NCBI RefSeq assembly: GCF_963583255.1
Contig: NC_084815.1
Span: forward strand, 11,145,724 to 11,209,723
Reading direction: 5' to 3'
Source: Pyrus communis
Taxonomy: Eukaryota > Streptophyta > Magnoliopsida > Rosales > Rosaceae
Length of the DNA: 64,000 bases
Below the pieces are notes generated by a model that was not told where the DNA came from, did no database searches, and saw nothing but the letters and a program-made list of their open reading frames with translations. Of this stretch, positions 33,326 through 43,525 are shown piece after piece. Within the stretch, counting starts at the first letter, position 1. Each line of letters starts with the position of its first letter. The translations under genes and the position numbers were made by a program.

Positions 33326-35822
33326 TGATGCGAGATTTATACGCACACAAATTAAACCCTCTTTTTGTCAAATTGTAGTAAGTATGCAAGTAGGGATCGT
33401 TCTGGACCGGGGATTAGGAGGGATTGTTAACCACTTGGATTTGACTCAAAAACGTAAAATAACAATATGAAACACTATACTAGACTCAAAGAATGCAAAA
33501 CTAAACTTTAAAACACTAAGACAAACCAAAAGACTCAAACATCACCCAAAACACTCAAAACTGCCTTAAAATCACTTTCTGGGCAGTTTTGAGCACTTTG
33601 GTGAATTTGGACGAAATTGGGAAATAAAATGAATCAAAACACTCATAAATACAAACTAAGACACTTTCTAACTAAATTAGACAATAAAGTAAAGGGGGAT
33701 TGAGTTTTGGACGAAATTAAATTAAATGTACAGATTCAAATTAAAACAGATAGTAAAGATGAATTTGATGGAATAGAATGAATGGATGATAGAATGGTTA
33801 AGGGGTTCATCTCCATACATGTTATACTTGCATAATAAAATGATTTCCAATTGCATTTCAATAAACCATGAAACTCAACACCCCGGGTTAACCGTGATGC
33901 ACTAATTAACCTTCAAATCTTCCTAACGTTATTGAATTGGATGGGTTAGCGCATACAACAATTCAAAACATTCCCCACAAGTCCTCAACATGAATGCATA
34001 GAAGAGATACAAGCAAGAATCATTACGCTCTATGAAAATTATAAGTGTTGACGAGGCATTCGTTACTATGGATTGCATGAAACTTATGCCAAGAATTTGT
34101 TTAACGCGATTGTTTATAAGCAACCTCCACTACTTGTGAATATAAGTTCATAACGATTAGGTGAAACTTACTTATATTCTAGCGTCATATTCATGCATGA
34201 AAATTAAGCGCGCATTCTCAATAAACATACATAAATAAGTTATCAATCAAACGGTTAAACAAATTGAATCCACAACTTATGAAACGCAATTAGAAGTATT
34301 CAAATCAAAATGCAAGCATAAACATATATTCGAATCACCCCCTAACCAAGGGGGGTTTAGTTCCTCATGGTACAAAACAAAGAGAATCAAAGAAACACCT
34401 AAACATTCCAACAACTCGAACTTGAATTGTATGAACGTTTAGACCCTCTTATCATCCATTCCTCATTCGTACAAAACAAAGAGCATTGAAATTAAACATT
34501 GAAATCAAAGAAACACCTAAACATTCCAACAACTCAAACTTGAATTGTATGAACGTTTAGGCACTCTTCTCTTCCTCTTCGTTGTAGCACAAGGTCTAGG
34601 GATAGTTTGATGGTGTGAATGGTTTGGGGAGTGGTGGAATATGGAAGGATGGTGTTTGGATTGTAAGGGAGTGGTGCCTCAAGGCCACGGCACCAAGGGC
34701 AGTTTGTGATGGTCTACATTCTGAAAATGGAAGGGTTTGTGTTGTGGTATGTACAATGGATGAATTTCTGAAATGGAGGAGTGAATTGTGTATGAATGAG
34801 AATGAATGAATGAGTATTTATAGGTGAAATGGGGGGAACATGACAGCTAGGAACTTGGTGGAAATCTGAAATGGTGATGGGAGATGCATGTGCTGTTTGT
34901 GCATGTGATTAAAGGGTGGAAATGCATGTGCTTTGACAGAAATGAAAGGGAATGCACGGTTTTGGTTGATTTCTGGTGGTTGTGAGGTGGAAATCTAGGT
35001 GGAAATGCATGTGGATTAAAGCTATGTGAATGATTAAGGTGAATGTGCATGAGTGCATGTGAAATCTGCCAAGATGCATGTGTTATGAAGTGGATTTTCT
35101 GCAAAGCAAGGTGAATGTGCATGTGATTAAATTAAAAGATGGAATGCATGTGAATATGATGGAAATCTGATTTATTTGAAGATGCATGTGCAATGAAGTG
35201 GAATGACAGCTAGGTTATGATGATGAATGCATGTGGCTGATTTAATTGAATAGGAAAGCATGTGAAATGTTTGTGGTGAGTGAATGTGCATGTGAATTAA
35301 AGCTAAAGTGATGATGATAAGTGATAAGTGATAAGTGATATGATATGTGGTTATGATGTGATAAGTGGTTATGATAAGTGATAAGTGATAAGTGATATGA
35401 TAAAGTGATGATGATAAGTGATAAGTGATATGATATGTGGTTATGATAAGTAATGGGAGCATTTGGGTTAATTAATGAAGGAAATGCATGTGCAATGACA
35501 ATGTGTTAGAATGGATGTGTGTTATGCATGGCATGATTGGGATTAGGAAAGGTTTAAATGTCCTAAAACTAAAGAGAACAAGGTTCCAACACTTTGGCTC
35601 CAATTAGGTCTTCAATTTCGTCCAACACTTTGGCTCCAAGCATAAGCTATCCATCCTTAGCCCAAAAGTGCTCCAAAAATCTCCAAAATGCATCTTTTTG
35701 CTCCTTTAGCCCTTTGGACCTACAAACACACGAAAATAGCTTAAAGTACTAAAATAACTAAAGAAACATAACGTAAATGCACGAGAACAAGCCATTTAAG
35801 TCGCATGAATATGCTCCTATCA
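33326..35822 (-). mobile_element. 5' LTR of element B (2,497 bases)
   Basis: It lacks the 188-base interval present in the 3' LTR; elsewhere I noticed two substitutions (near 33649 and 34418). The TATA box is at 34815-34823 (minus), the U3 repeat tract at 35305-35450. Confidence 0.95.
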
Positions 35823-35829
35823 CGCGCCT

Positions 35830-35844
35830 TGAAGTGGGGGCATT
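35830..35844 (+). other. Polypurine tract of element F
   Basis: TGAAGTGGGGGCATT lies directly before the LTR start TGTAGACATCG. It follows the CGCGC duplication of B, so it belongs to the host sequence that continues from 26581. Confidence 0.75.
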
Positions 35845-36000
35845 TGTAGACATCGAAATTTCAGTAAAACAAATGTTCACCAACGCATTAAAGTTTTGAC
35901 ATGTCAGGGCATACATGGCATACGCCACGTGTGGTACAAATTGTACACATGGCATGTGACTCAACAAAATAGGAAGAAATACCCTTGGATGATTAAACAA

Positions 36001-36300
36001 GTTTTTTTCTTCTCAATTTGGGCAATGACAAGGTAAGCACATTTCAATCCATAGAGGATCAAAACAAGTTTTTCTTCTCATGTTGGGCAATGACAAGGCA
36101 AGCACACTTCAATCCATTACGGATCAAAGCAAGTTTTTCTCATTTGGGCAATGACAAAGCATACACATTTCAAGTTTAAAATGGTGTTAAGTGGGAAATT
36201 AGGCCATAAGTTAGACCACTTCAAGTTTAAAATGGTATTAAGTGGGAAATTAGGCCATAAGTTACACCACTTCAATTTCAATATTGCATTAAGTGGGAAA
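36001..36300 (+). repeat. Two short tandem arrays in the U3 of F
   Basis: The first array repeats TTGGGCAATGACAAGG..AAGCACA (three units, 36015-36165). The second repeats AAGTGGGAAATTAGGCCATA (36172-36300, units of about 51 bases; the third is diverged). Confidence 0.8.
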
Positions 36301-36361
36301 ATTAGGCAATGGTGCTTGGAAAGGAAAAAAATATTTTGTGGTGGTGATTCATTCTCAAAGC

Positions 36362-36372
36362 CTATAAATAGG
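36362..36372 (+). promoter_or_regulatory. TATA box of the F LTR
   Basis: CTATAAATAGG sits in a near-palindromic AGCCTATAAATAGGCT, a strong plant TATA match. Transcription would start about 30 bases downstream and run towards the PBS. Confidence 0.7.
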
Positions 36373-36539
36373 CTTCTCCATCAAGGTATCAAGCATCAAG
36401 GAATTCACAAATACATTTCTCTACTCCAAAATTAGAAGAGAATTCCCCAAATCCTTGAAGCTTTGAAACTCCAAAGCTTCCAACCATCCAAATTCCCAAG
36501 AATTCCGAAGGATCAAGAAAGCTCTCTTCGTTCTTCGTT

Positions 36540-37050
36540 AAATCCTCTTTCAAGATCAAGCCCCGACGGCCCTTGAAGAAAGTGTTCATCCGTTCATCCT
36601 AAGCATAAGCCCCCAACGGCCCTTTGGATCAACAACCTCAACAAATCCACACATCCAATCGTTCTTCAAGATTAAGCCCAAAAGCCCTTGAAGATCCGCT
36701 CATCCATCAACCTTCAAGATCAAGCCCAAAAGCCCTTGAAGAAATCCACACAACCATTATTCAAGATCAAGCCCCGACGGCCCTTGAAGAAAGTGTTCAT
36801 CGTTCATCCTAAGATCAAGCCCCAACGGCCCCTTGGATCAGCAGCACAAACAAATCCACACATCCAATCGTTCTTCAAGACTAAGCCCAAAAGCCCTTGA
36901 AGATCTGCTCATCCATCAACCTTCAAGATCAAGCCCAAAAGCCCTTGAAGAAATCCATACACCCATTCTTCAAGATCAAGCCCACTGCCCCTTGAAGATC
37001 CGTTCATCAACTGTTCATCCTTAGATCAAGCCCCGACGGCCCTTTGGATC
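36540..37050 (+). repeat. CAAGATCAAGCCC repeat array in R/U5 of F
   Basis: About ten imperfect units, each with (C/A)AAGCCC, (A/C)(A/G)A(A/C)GG or AAAAG, and CCCTTGAAGA. CACACATCCAATCGTTCTTC recurs near 36649 and 36859, so a unit of about 210 bases was itself duplicated. Confidence 0.8.
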
Positions 37051-37203
37051 AACAACTCATCCACAAACCTACACCCTACGAAGATAGAATCAGAGGACCA
37101 AATTTGAGAGAGATCGTAACCCCAAAATCATAAACACAAAAATATTATTTTGTACACGTATTCTTGTCTCTTGTTTCAAGGAATCTTTCGTGTTCACCAA
37201 ATT

Positions 37204-37221
37204 TGGCACGCCCAGTGGGAC
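37204..37221 (+). other. Primer-binding-site-like sequence of element F
   Basis: TGGCACGCCCAGTGGGAC, seven bases after the inferred LTR end. It resembles the PBS block of Tat-type plant elements; I have not assigned the tRNA. Confidence 0.6.
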
Positions 37222-37265
37222 ATCTCTACCTCTCATCTCTATCCTCAAATCATCGAAAAACGCAA

Positions 37266-38375
37266 ATGGCATCAAGAAAGGATCAAGCTGTTCCTGCAAT
37301 CAAAGCAAAGAACAAGAACATCATCGCCGCAAGTGGTGATATTTCGGGCACCATAACCCGAAGTAAGGCAAGAGCTCTTTTTGCCGCGGCTTCCACCCCT
37401 GCATTAACTCTGTCAAAGGAACAAGAGCACCTGAGGCACGAGCCTGTGATCACCCTAGCCTCGTTAAGGGCATCAAGAGGGGAAAGCCTGAGGAAATACT
37501 CAGAGTCCCTACTCTCCGACGCTGATTCGAGCGGCAGTACAACCATGCAAGTCATGACCACTAGAGTAACTTCAATCGAGGAGCAGCTAGCTCAGATGAA
37601 TGAAGCAATCGCAAAGCTCACACGGACTGCAGAGGAGAAAAACTTGCAAACCGCCGGACTCATCAACCGTCTGGAGGCACAACATGGCCTCAAAATGAAA
37701 CCAAGCTCTCTTCCAACTAAGAAGACCGAAGAAGGCTTTAACCCAAATGCCTACGAACTCATGTCAAAGGCTAGGCATGACTTTGCTTCCTCTTCAAATC
37801 TTGAAAAGAAGGTTTCAAACACCGTCAATGACAAAGATCGTGACCTCACCGAGACTCAAAAGAAGTTGAAAGAGCATGATTACGGAGTTGACAACAACAA
37901 AGCTGGACTTGGCTTCACACCAAATACACCCGTGAAGATTTCAAGCAAGGTGAAGAAAGCTAGCGCTCAACACATCAGCGTGAGCATTGAACAAGACCAA
38001 AAAGAGCCTAAACCCGCCCCTCGGACGTCGGTCTTCGATAGGATGAGCCATTCAAGCTCCAGAATTTCAGTGCTTAATCGCATTGGTAGTCAAGGCCGAA
38101 CCTCTGTCTTCAAGAGGCTTAACGCGCCAACATCCCAAAGCTCTGTTTTTGAAAGGTTGTTAAAGCCTAAGAAACAAAGCAACACAGCTATCTCTCCTCT
38201 GCGACGATCAGCTTCGGAAAGATTTGAAGATAATGAGAAGCCTTGTGGAAAGAGGAAGACAACACCAAAGGAAGAAAAGTTCGATGGGTTAGCAGAAAAA
38301 GGTGACGTTCGAAGCTTGATTCCTTCCCCCACACTCATTTTCTTGCATAATGTAACTCAAAAGGAATTCATTTAA
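37266..38375 (+). CDS. Chimeric gag/pol-derived ORF of element F (369 aa)
   Basis: The ATG at 37266 follows the PBS by 44 bases. Residues 1-140 resemble the N-terminus of gag in this group: TRSKARALF and TMQVMTTRVTSIEEQLAQ with a short coiled coil. At about residue 141 the sequence jumps to GFNPNAYELMSKARHDF and a series of SVFxRL repeats (RTSVFDRM, RISVLNRI, RTSVFKRL, QSSVFERL; 253-298), which in longer relatives lie in the linker ahead of reverse transcriptase. The capsid, zinc knuckle and protease part is thus missing, yet the frame is open. After VRSLIPS (354) the frame runs by accident into the 3' non-coding sequence of element C from about 38322, adding 15 foreign residues. Lineage comparison is from memory. 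Probably a deletion derivative; translation not shown. Confidence 0.6.
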   Translation: MASRKDQAVPAIKAKNKNIIAASGDISGTITRSKARALFAAASTPALTLSKEQEHLRHEPVITLASLRASRGESLRKYSESLLSDADSSGSTTMQVMTTRVTSIEEQLAQMNEAIAKLTRTAEEKNLQTAGLINRLEAQHGLKMKPSSLPTKKTEEGFNPNAYELMSKARHDFASSSNLEKKVSNTVNDKDRDLTETQKKLKEHDYGVDNNKAGLGFTPNTPVKISSKVKKASAQHISVSIEQDQKEPKPAPRTSVFDRMSHSSSRISVLNRIGSQGRTSVFKRLNAPTSQSSVFERLLKPKKQSNTAISPLRRSASERFEDNEKPCGKRKTTPKEEKFDGLAEKGDVRSLIPSPTLIFLHNVTQKEFI

Positions 38376-39300
38376 GTCATGCTCACTATCTTTTAAGAAC
38401 AAGGGTGTGGACAGTCCTAAACTAGGCTAGGTGAGGATAATGTGGGTAAACAAAGAATAAAGGCTAAACAAGGCTCAACGAGGTTAAAACTTACAACAAA
38501 TACGAAATATGGGAAGTAAGGCTATTTGGCTATGGTGGCAACTACACAACTTCATCTTGATATATGTTATGCAATTCAATGTCATGCTTTGAATGAAACG
38601 GATATAAGTTCTAGCATTTAGTTCTATCATGATACAATTGCATTCTAAGTAGCAACCAAGCAAGGAATAATGAGATCATGCAGCAACTTTAGAAAACAAA
38701 GAATCACAGATTATAACTCTCCAAAGAAGGTAATGGCTCGAGTCTCACAGGGTTGTAGCGTTTGTTTGAGTTCCTTCCTTCAAGGCATGTTACAAAAACG
38801 AATTTTTCTTTTATGATTGCATGTGAAGTCATACATTACAACCATAACCAAGCATAAACCAAGAGTAAATCAAACTTTTCTCTATGTTTATAACTCTTTT
38901 TAACAATCATGCAATTACAAACCAAATCCTTATCATTGTGTTGGAAGGTACCCTAAGACACAAACACACAAAAATGACTCAAAACACTCTTTTTAGGCTT
39001 TTCAAAACAATTTTTTTTTAAAGTTTTTATGGTATTTTCGGAGTTATAAAAACAAAACATACTAAAACACTCTAAAACAACTTAAAAACACCTTAAAACA
39101 GCAAGGAAGAACATTTGAAGTAATGGGTGATAAAATCCCACGAATTTGCATTAAATATACTTAGTTACCCCCCCACACTTAAATCAAACATTGTCCTCAA
39201 TGTTTTAAGCATAGATTCACACAAAAAATAAGTAAACACACAAAAAGCAACTAAACATACTAAACATGGCAGAATGTAACTAACAAAGAGAAGAGTTTAG
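38322..39300 (-). mobile_element. Element C, surviving part of the 3' non-coding region
   Basis: It starts at a CCCCCACACTC run shared with both partners of the junction to F, and matches 11912-12889 of A. The PPT and 3' LTR of C are lost. The internal purine tract is near 39168-39185 (minus). Confidence 0.8.
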
Positions 39301-39500
39301 GGACGCAAATCTGGTTATGCAGTGTAAATTCCATCTTCTCCTTGTTGAATGCATGGGTTGATCTTGGTGATTCCACAGGCTTAATCTTGAACTGGTTTCC
39401 TCCCATCGTTGATTTTCCACAGGCTACTCTTGAACTGGGCTGGAGGATTCTTTTGGTCTCCTCCACTCGTTGATTTTCCTTTGTGCTACTCTTGAACTGG
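39301..39500 (-). mobile_element. Element C, conserved block, first part
   Basis: It ends CTTGAACTGG at the insertion of the solo LTR; the block resumes with ACTGGGCAGCAGG at 47876. Together they match 12890-13100 of A. Confidence 0.8.
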
Positions 39501-40355
39501 TGATAGGAGCATATTCATGCGACTTAAATGGCTTGTTCTCGTGCATTTACGTTATGTTTCTTTAGTTATTTTAGTCCTTTATGCTTCTTTTGTGTGTTTT
39601 CAGGTTCTAAGGGCAAAGTATGCAAAAGGATGCCTTTTGGAGCCTTTTGGAGCAAATTAGAGATTGGAATGGATATCATATGCTTGGAGCCAAGAGGATG
39701 GACGAAATTGAAGGATTCCTAATCCATTGCAGCCACATGCACATTCAATCATTCACACCAAAACCTTGCACATGCTTTCCCATTTCATTATTCATTCACT
39801 TTGCAGCCACCATTCACTCTTTAATCCACATGCATTCATCATCATTCACCCTAGCTTTAATTCACATGCAAACACATTCATTTTCAGCACCAAACACCAT
39901 CATTGACATGCACTCCCATTTTCTCCCAAAACATTGCACATGCATTCATAATCATTCACACCTTGCAGCCACTCCACATGCATTTCCAGCTTTCCACCAA
40001 CCTCCTAGCTGTCATATTCCCTCTTTTTCACCTATAAATAAACATCCATTGCAGCCACATGCATTCCCCCTTTAATCCACATGCTCTCCCATTTCAGATT
40101 GCATTCCCACTCACCACAAATCAGCCACATGCATTTTGCCTTTCATCATTGCATCACAAATCAGCCACATGCACTTTTCCTTTCATCATTGCACCACAAA
40201 TCAGCCACATGCACATTCACCCCTTTCTCCACCTATAAATAAGCATCCATTGCAGCCACAAAACTCATTCCCATATTCAGAAATTCTCATATTCATTCTT
40301 CCATTTCAGAAATTCACCCATTCACACATCAAAACTGCCCTTTGGCCGTGAGTTC

Positions 40356-43083
40356 TGATAGGAGCATATTCATGCGACTTAAATGGCTTGTTCTCGTGCA
40401 TTTACGTTATGTTTCTCTAGTTATTTTAGTCCTTTATGCTTCTTTTGTGTGTTTTCAAGTTCTAAGGGCAAGGTATGCAAAAGGATGCCTTTTGGAGCCT
40501 TTTGGAGCAAATTAGAGATTGGAATGGATATCATATGCTTGGAGCCAAGAGGATGGACGAAATTAAAGACTTGAAGTAGGAAAGTTAAATCCTAAAAGAC
40601 CTCATGTTTAAGCATCATTGAAGACTCCTACGCATTTTAGAACACAAAAACAACATTCCTTGCAACCTTAGGACATTGTCGTGTGTTTCCTTGTGTCTCC
40701 CTTCCTTGCCATGCAAGGAAGGGCTTTGTTCCCTATTTTAAACACTTAAAGCATTCACTTATCATATCATTCACTTTTTATAAGCATTCACTTATCAAAC
40801 CATTCACTTATCACTTATCACTTCCATTCACTTATCACTCACCACATATCATTCATTTATCACTTATCATATCATTCACTTATCACTTAACATATCATAC
40901 ACTTATCATAATCATTCACTTATCACTTATCATAATCATTCACTTATTCTTTCATCATTCAACCACCAATTCAACACATGCATCTTCAAACATATCAACC
41001 CTACAAGCACATGCTCCCCCTAATCCATTGCCGTGCCTTCCTCAACCATTTCAGCCACATTATTCCACTTTGCCTTTCATCATTGCACCACAAATCAATC
41101 AACACATGCATTCCCTTCACATTCACCCACATGCACATTTAATCATTCATTTCCCAACTCAATACCGTGCATTTCACTCCCATTTCCAGCATGCATTCAC
41201 ATGCATTTTCAGCACCTACACACCTACATTCCACATGCATAACCAACCTAGTGTCACTCCCATTCATTCCCTTTAATCATTCCCCTTTAAGTTATGTTTT
41301 TATTTCCTAACCCTACATGCATTATTTATTAGCATCTTCACATGCATTCCCTTCACATTCACCCACATGCACATTCAAATCAACACATGCACCCTTTAAT
41401 TCATTTAACACATATAATCATTCAGCCATGCCGTGGCCTACACACACATGCATCCTGAAATCCTCTTTGCCGTGGCCTTCATTCCCATTTCCAACATCTT
41501 CACATGCATTTCCAGCTTTCACATGTCTTCACATTCATTTCCAAACAACAATCACTTCAAATGCCATGCATTCACATGCATTTTCAGCACCTACACACTA
41601 CACACACATGCAATTTCAGCACCAACAAGCATCATTGCCGTGTACCCCTTATGCATTTCCAGCTTTCACATGCTTTCCTAACTATTTTCCATCATTAATT
41701 AGCCACTTGCATCCTAAACAAACAACCATATACATCTCCATTCCTCCTATAAAAACCCTTGCATTCTCATTCATTTGTCATTCATTCACTCCCCACTCCA
41801 TCTCTCCATTTCTCACACCACAACTAACACAAACACTTCCCCTTAGAATCCAAAACCGTGAGTCCCCCTTCCACCATTCCTCATCCATTTCCATAATTCC
41901 CCAAACCTCACCTTAGACCTTGTGCTACAACAACGAGGAAGATAAGAGGGCCTAAACGTTCATACAATTCAAGTTTGAGTTGTTGGAATGTTTAGGTGTT
42001 TCTTTGATTTCAAAGTTTAAATTCAATTCTCTTTGTTTTGTACGTATGAGGAATGGAAGAGAAGAATGCCTAAACGTTCATACAATTCAAGTTTGAGTTG
42101 TTGGAATGTTTAGGTGTTTCTTTGATTTCAAAGTTATGAGGAACTAAAAACCCCCTTTAGCTAGGGGGTGATTCGAAACTATGTTTATGTTTGCATTATG
42201 AATTGATTAACTTTCGTTGGAATTTCATAAGTTGTTGATTCAATTTGTTTAACCGTTTGATTGATAACTTATTTATGTATGTTTATTAAGAATGCGCGCT
42301 TAATTTTCATGCACGAATATGACGCTAGAATATAAGTGAGTTTCACCTAATCGTTATGAACTTATATTCACAAGTAGTGGAGGTTGCTTATAAACAATCG
42401 CGTTAAATGAATTCTTGGCACGAGTTTCATGCTCATCATAGTAACGAATGCCTCGTCAACACTTATAGTTTTCATAATGCTTAATGATCTTTGATTGTAT
42501 CTTTATTGTGCTGTTCACGTAAAGGACTTTTGGAGAATGTTGTGAATTGCGTTGCGCTAACCCATCCAATTCATTAACTTAAGGAAAACTTGACGGTTAA
42601 TTTAAGCGGACCTAATTAACCCGGAGTGTTGAGTTTCATAATTTATCGAAAGACCAACTGAGAATCAATTTTTTATTATGCAAGTGTAACATGTGTGGAG
42701 AAGAACCCCTTGGCTATTCCATCATCCATATTTTCATCACATTCATATTTACGTTTTGCCTTTAATTACAATTTGTGCAATTTAATTAATTTCCTCAAAT
42801 CAAACCCCCCCTTTACTTTCTTGTTCTTTAGTGCTTAGAAATCAATTTAGTTTGTGTTTTTAAAGCATTTTGAGTCTTTTGGTTTGTCTTAGTGTTTTAA
42901 CATTTAGTTTCACATTCCTTGAGTCTAGTTTAGTGTTTTATATTGTTTTTACGTTTTTGAGTCAGTTTCCAAGAGATTAACAATCCCTCCTAATCCCCGG
43001 TCCAGAACGATCCCTACTTATATACATATACTACAATTTGACGAAAAGAGGGTTTAATTTGTGTGCGTATAATTCACGCATCA
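40356..43083 (+). mobile_element. Solo LTR, TSD AGTTC, inside the outer solo LTR
   Basis: It is 2,728 bases, TGATAGGAGC to ACGCATCA, with AGTTC at 40351-40355 and 43084-43088. It has a U3 repeat tract (40755-40950), a TATA-type CTATAAAAA (41747-41755) and many CACATGCA words. The host LTR reads through the site when it is removed (GCCGTGAGTTCCCTATTAAT). Confidence 0.93.
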
Positions 43084-43525
43084 AGTTCCCTATTAATCCA
43101 AACACCACCAGAAATTCAGCCATTCCACCACTCCCCAAACCATTCACACCATCAAACTATCCTTAGACCTTGTGCTACAACGAAGAGGAAGATAAGAGGG
43201 CCTAAACGTTCATACAATTCAAGTTTGAGTTGTTGGAATGCTTAGGTGTTTCTTTGATTTCAATGTTTAATTTCAATACTCTTTGTTTTGTACGAATGAG
43301 GAATGGAAGAGAAGAGGGCCTAAACGTTCATACAATTCAAGTTCGAGTTGTTGGAATGTTTAGGTGTTTCTTTGATTCTCTTTGTTTTGTACGTATGAGG
43401 AACTAAACCCCCCTAGGCTAGGGGGGGATTTGAAATATATGTTTATGCTTGCATTTTGATTTGATTACTTCTAACTGCGTTTCATAAGTTGTGGATTCAA
43501 TTTGTTTAACTGTTTGATTGATAAC

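Larger units (their letters stand above)
26582..35822 (-). mobile_element. Element B: complete non-autonomous retrotransposon with intact opposite-strand ORF
   Basis: It is 9,241 bases in minus orientation, with CGCGC duplicated at 26577-26581 and 35823-35827. It has both LTRs, PBS (33303-33320) and PPT (29267-29281). It contains no gag or pol: the leader runs straight into the conserved post-pol motif and an A-rich tract, then the opposite-strand ORF. The LTRs show about two substitutions but differ by a 188-base interval. Confidence 0.95.
35845..37196 (+). mobile_element. LTR of Tat-like element F
   Basis: It is about 1,352 bases, from TGTAGACATCGAAATTTC to TTTCGTGTTCA. It has a strong TATA box CTATAAATAGG (36362-36372) and three sets of tandem repeats: three ~68-base units (36001-36165), three ~51-base units (36172-36300), and a larger array of CAAGATCAAGCCC..CCCTTGAAGA units (36540-37050) with a higher-order period near 210. 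A PPT precedes it and a PBS follows it, an arrangement not expected at either end of a single element. Confidence 0.75.
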
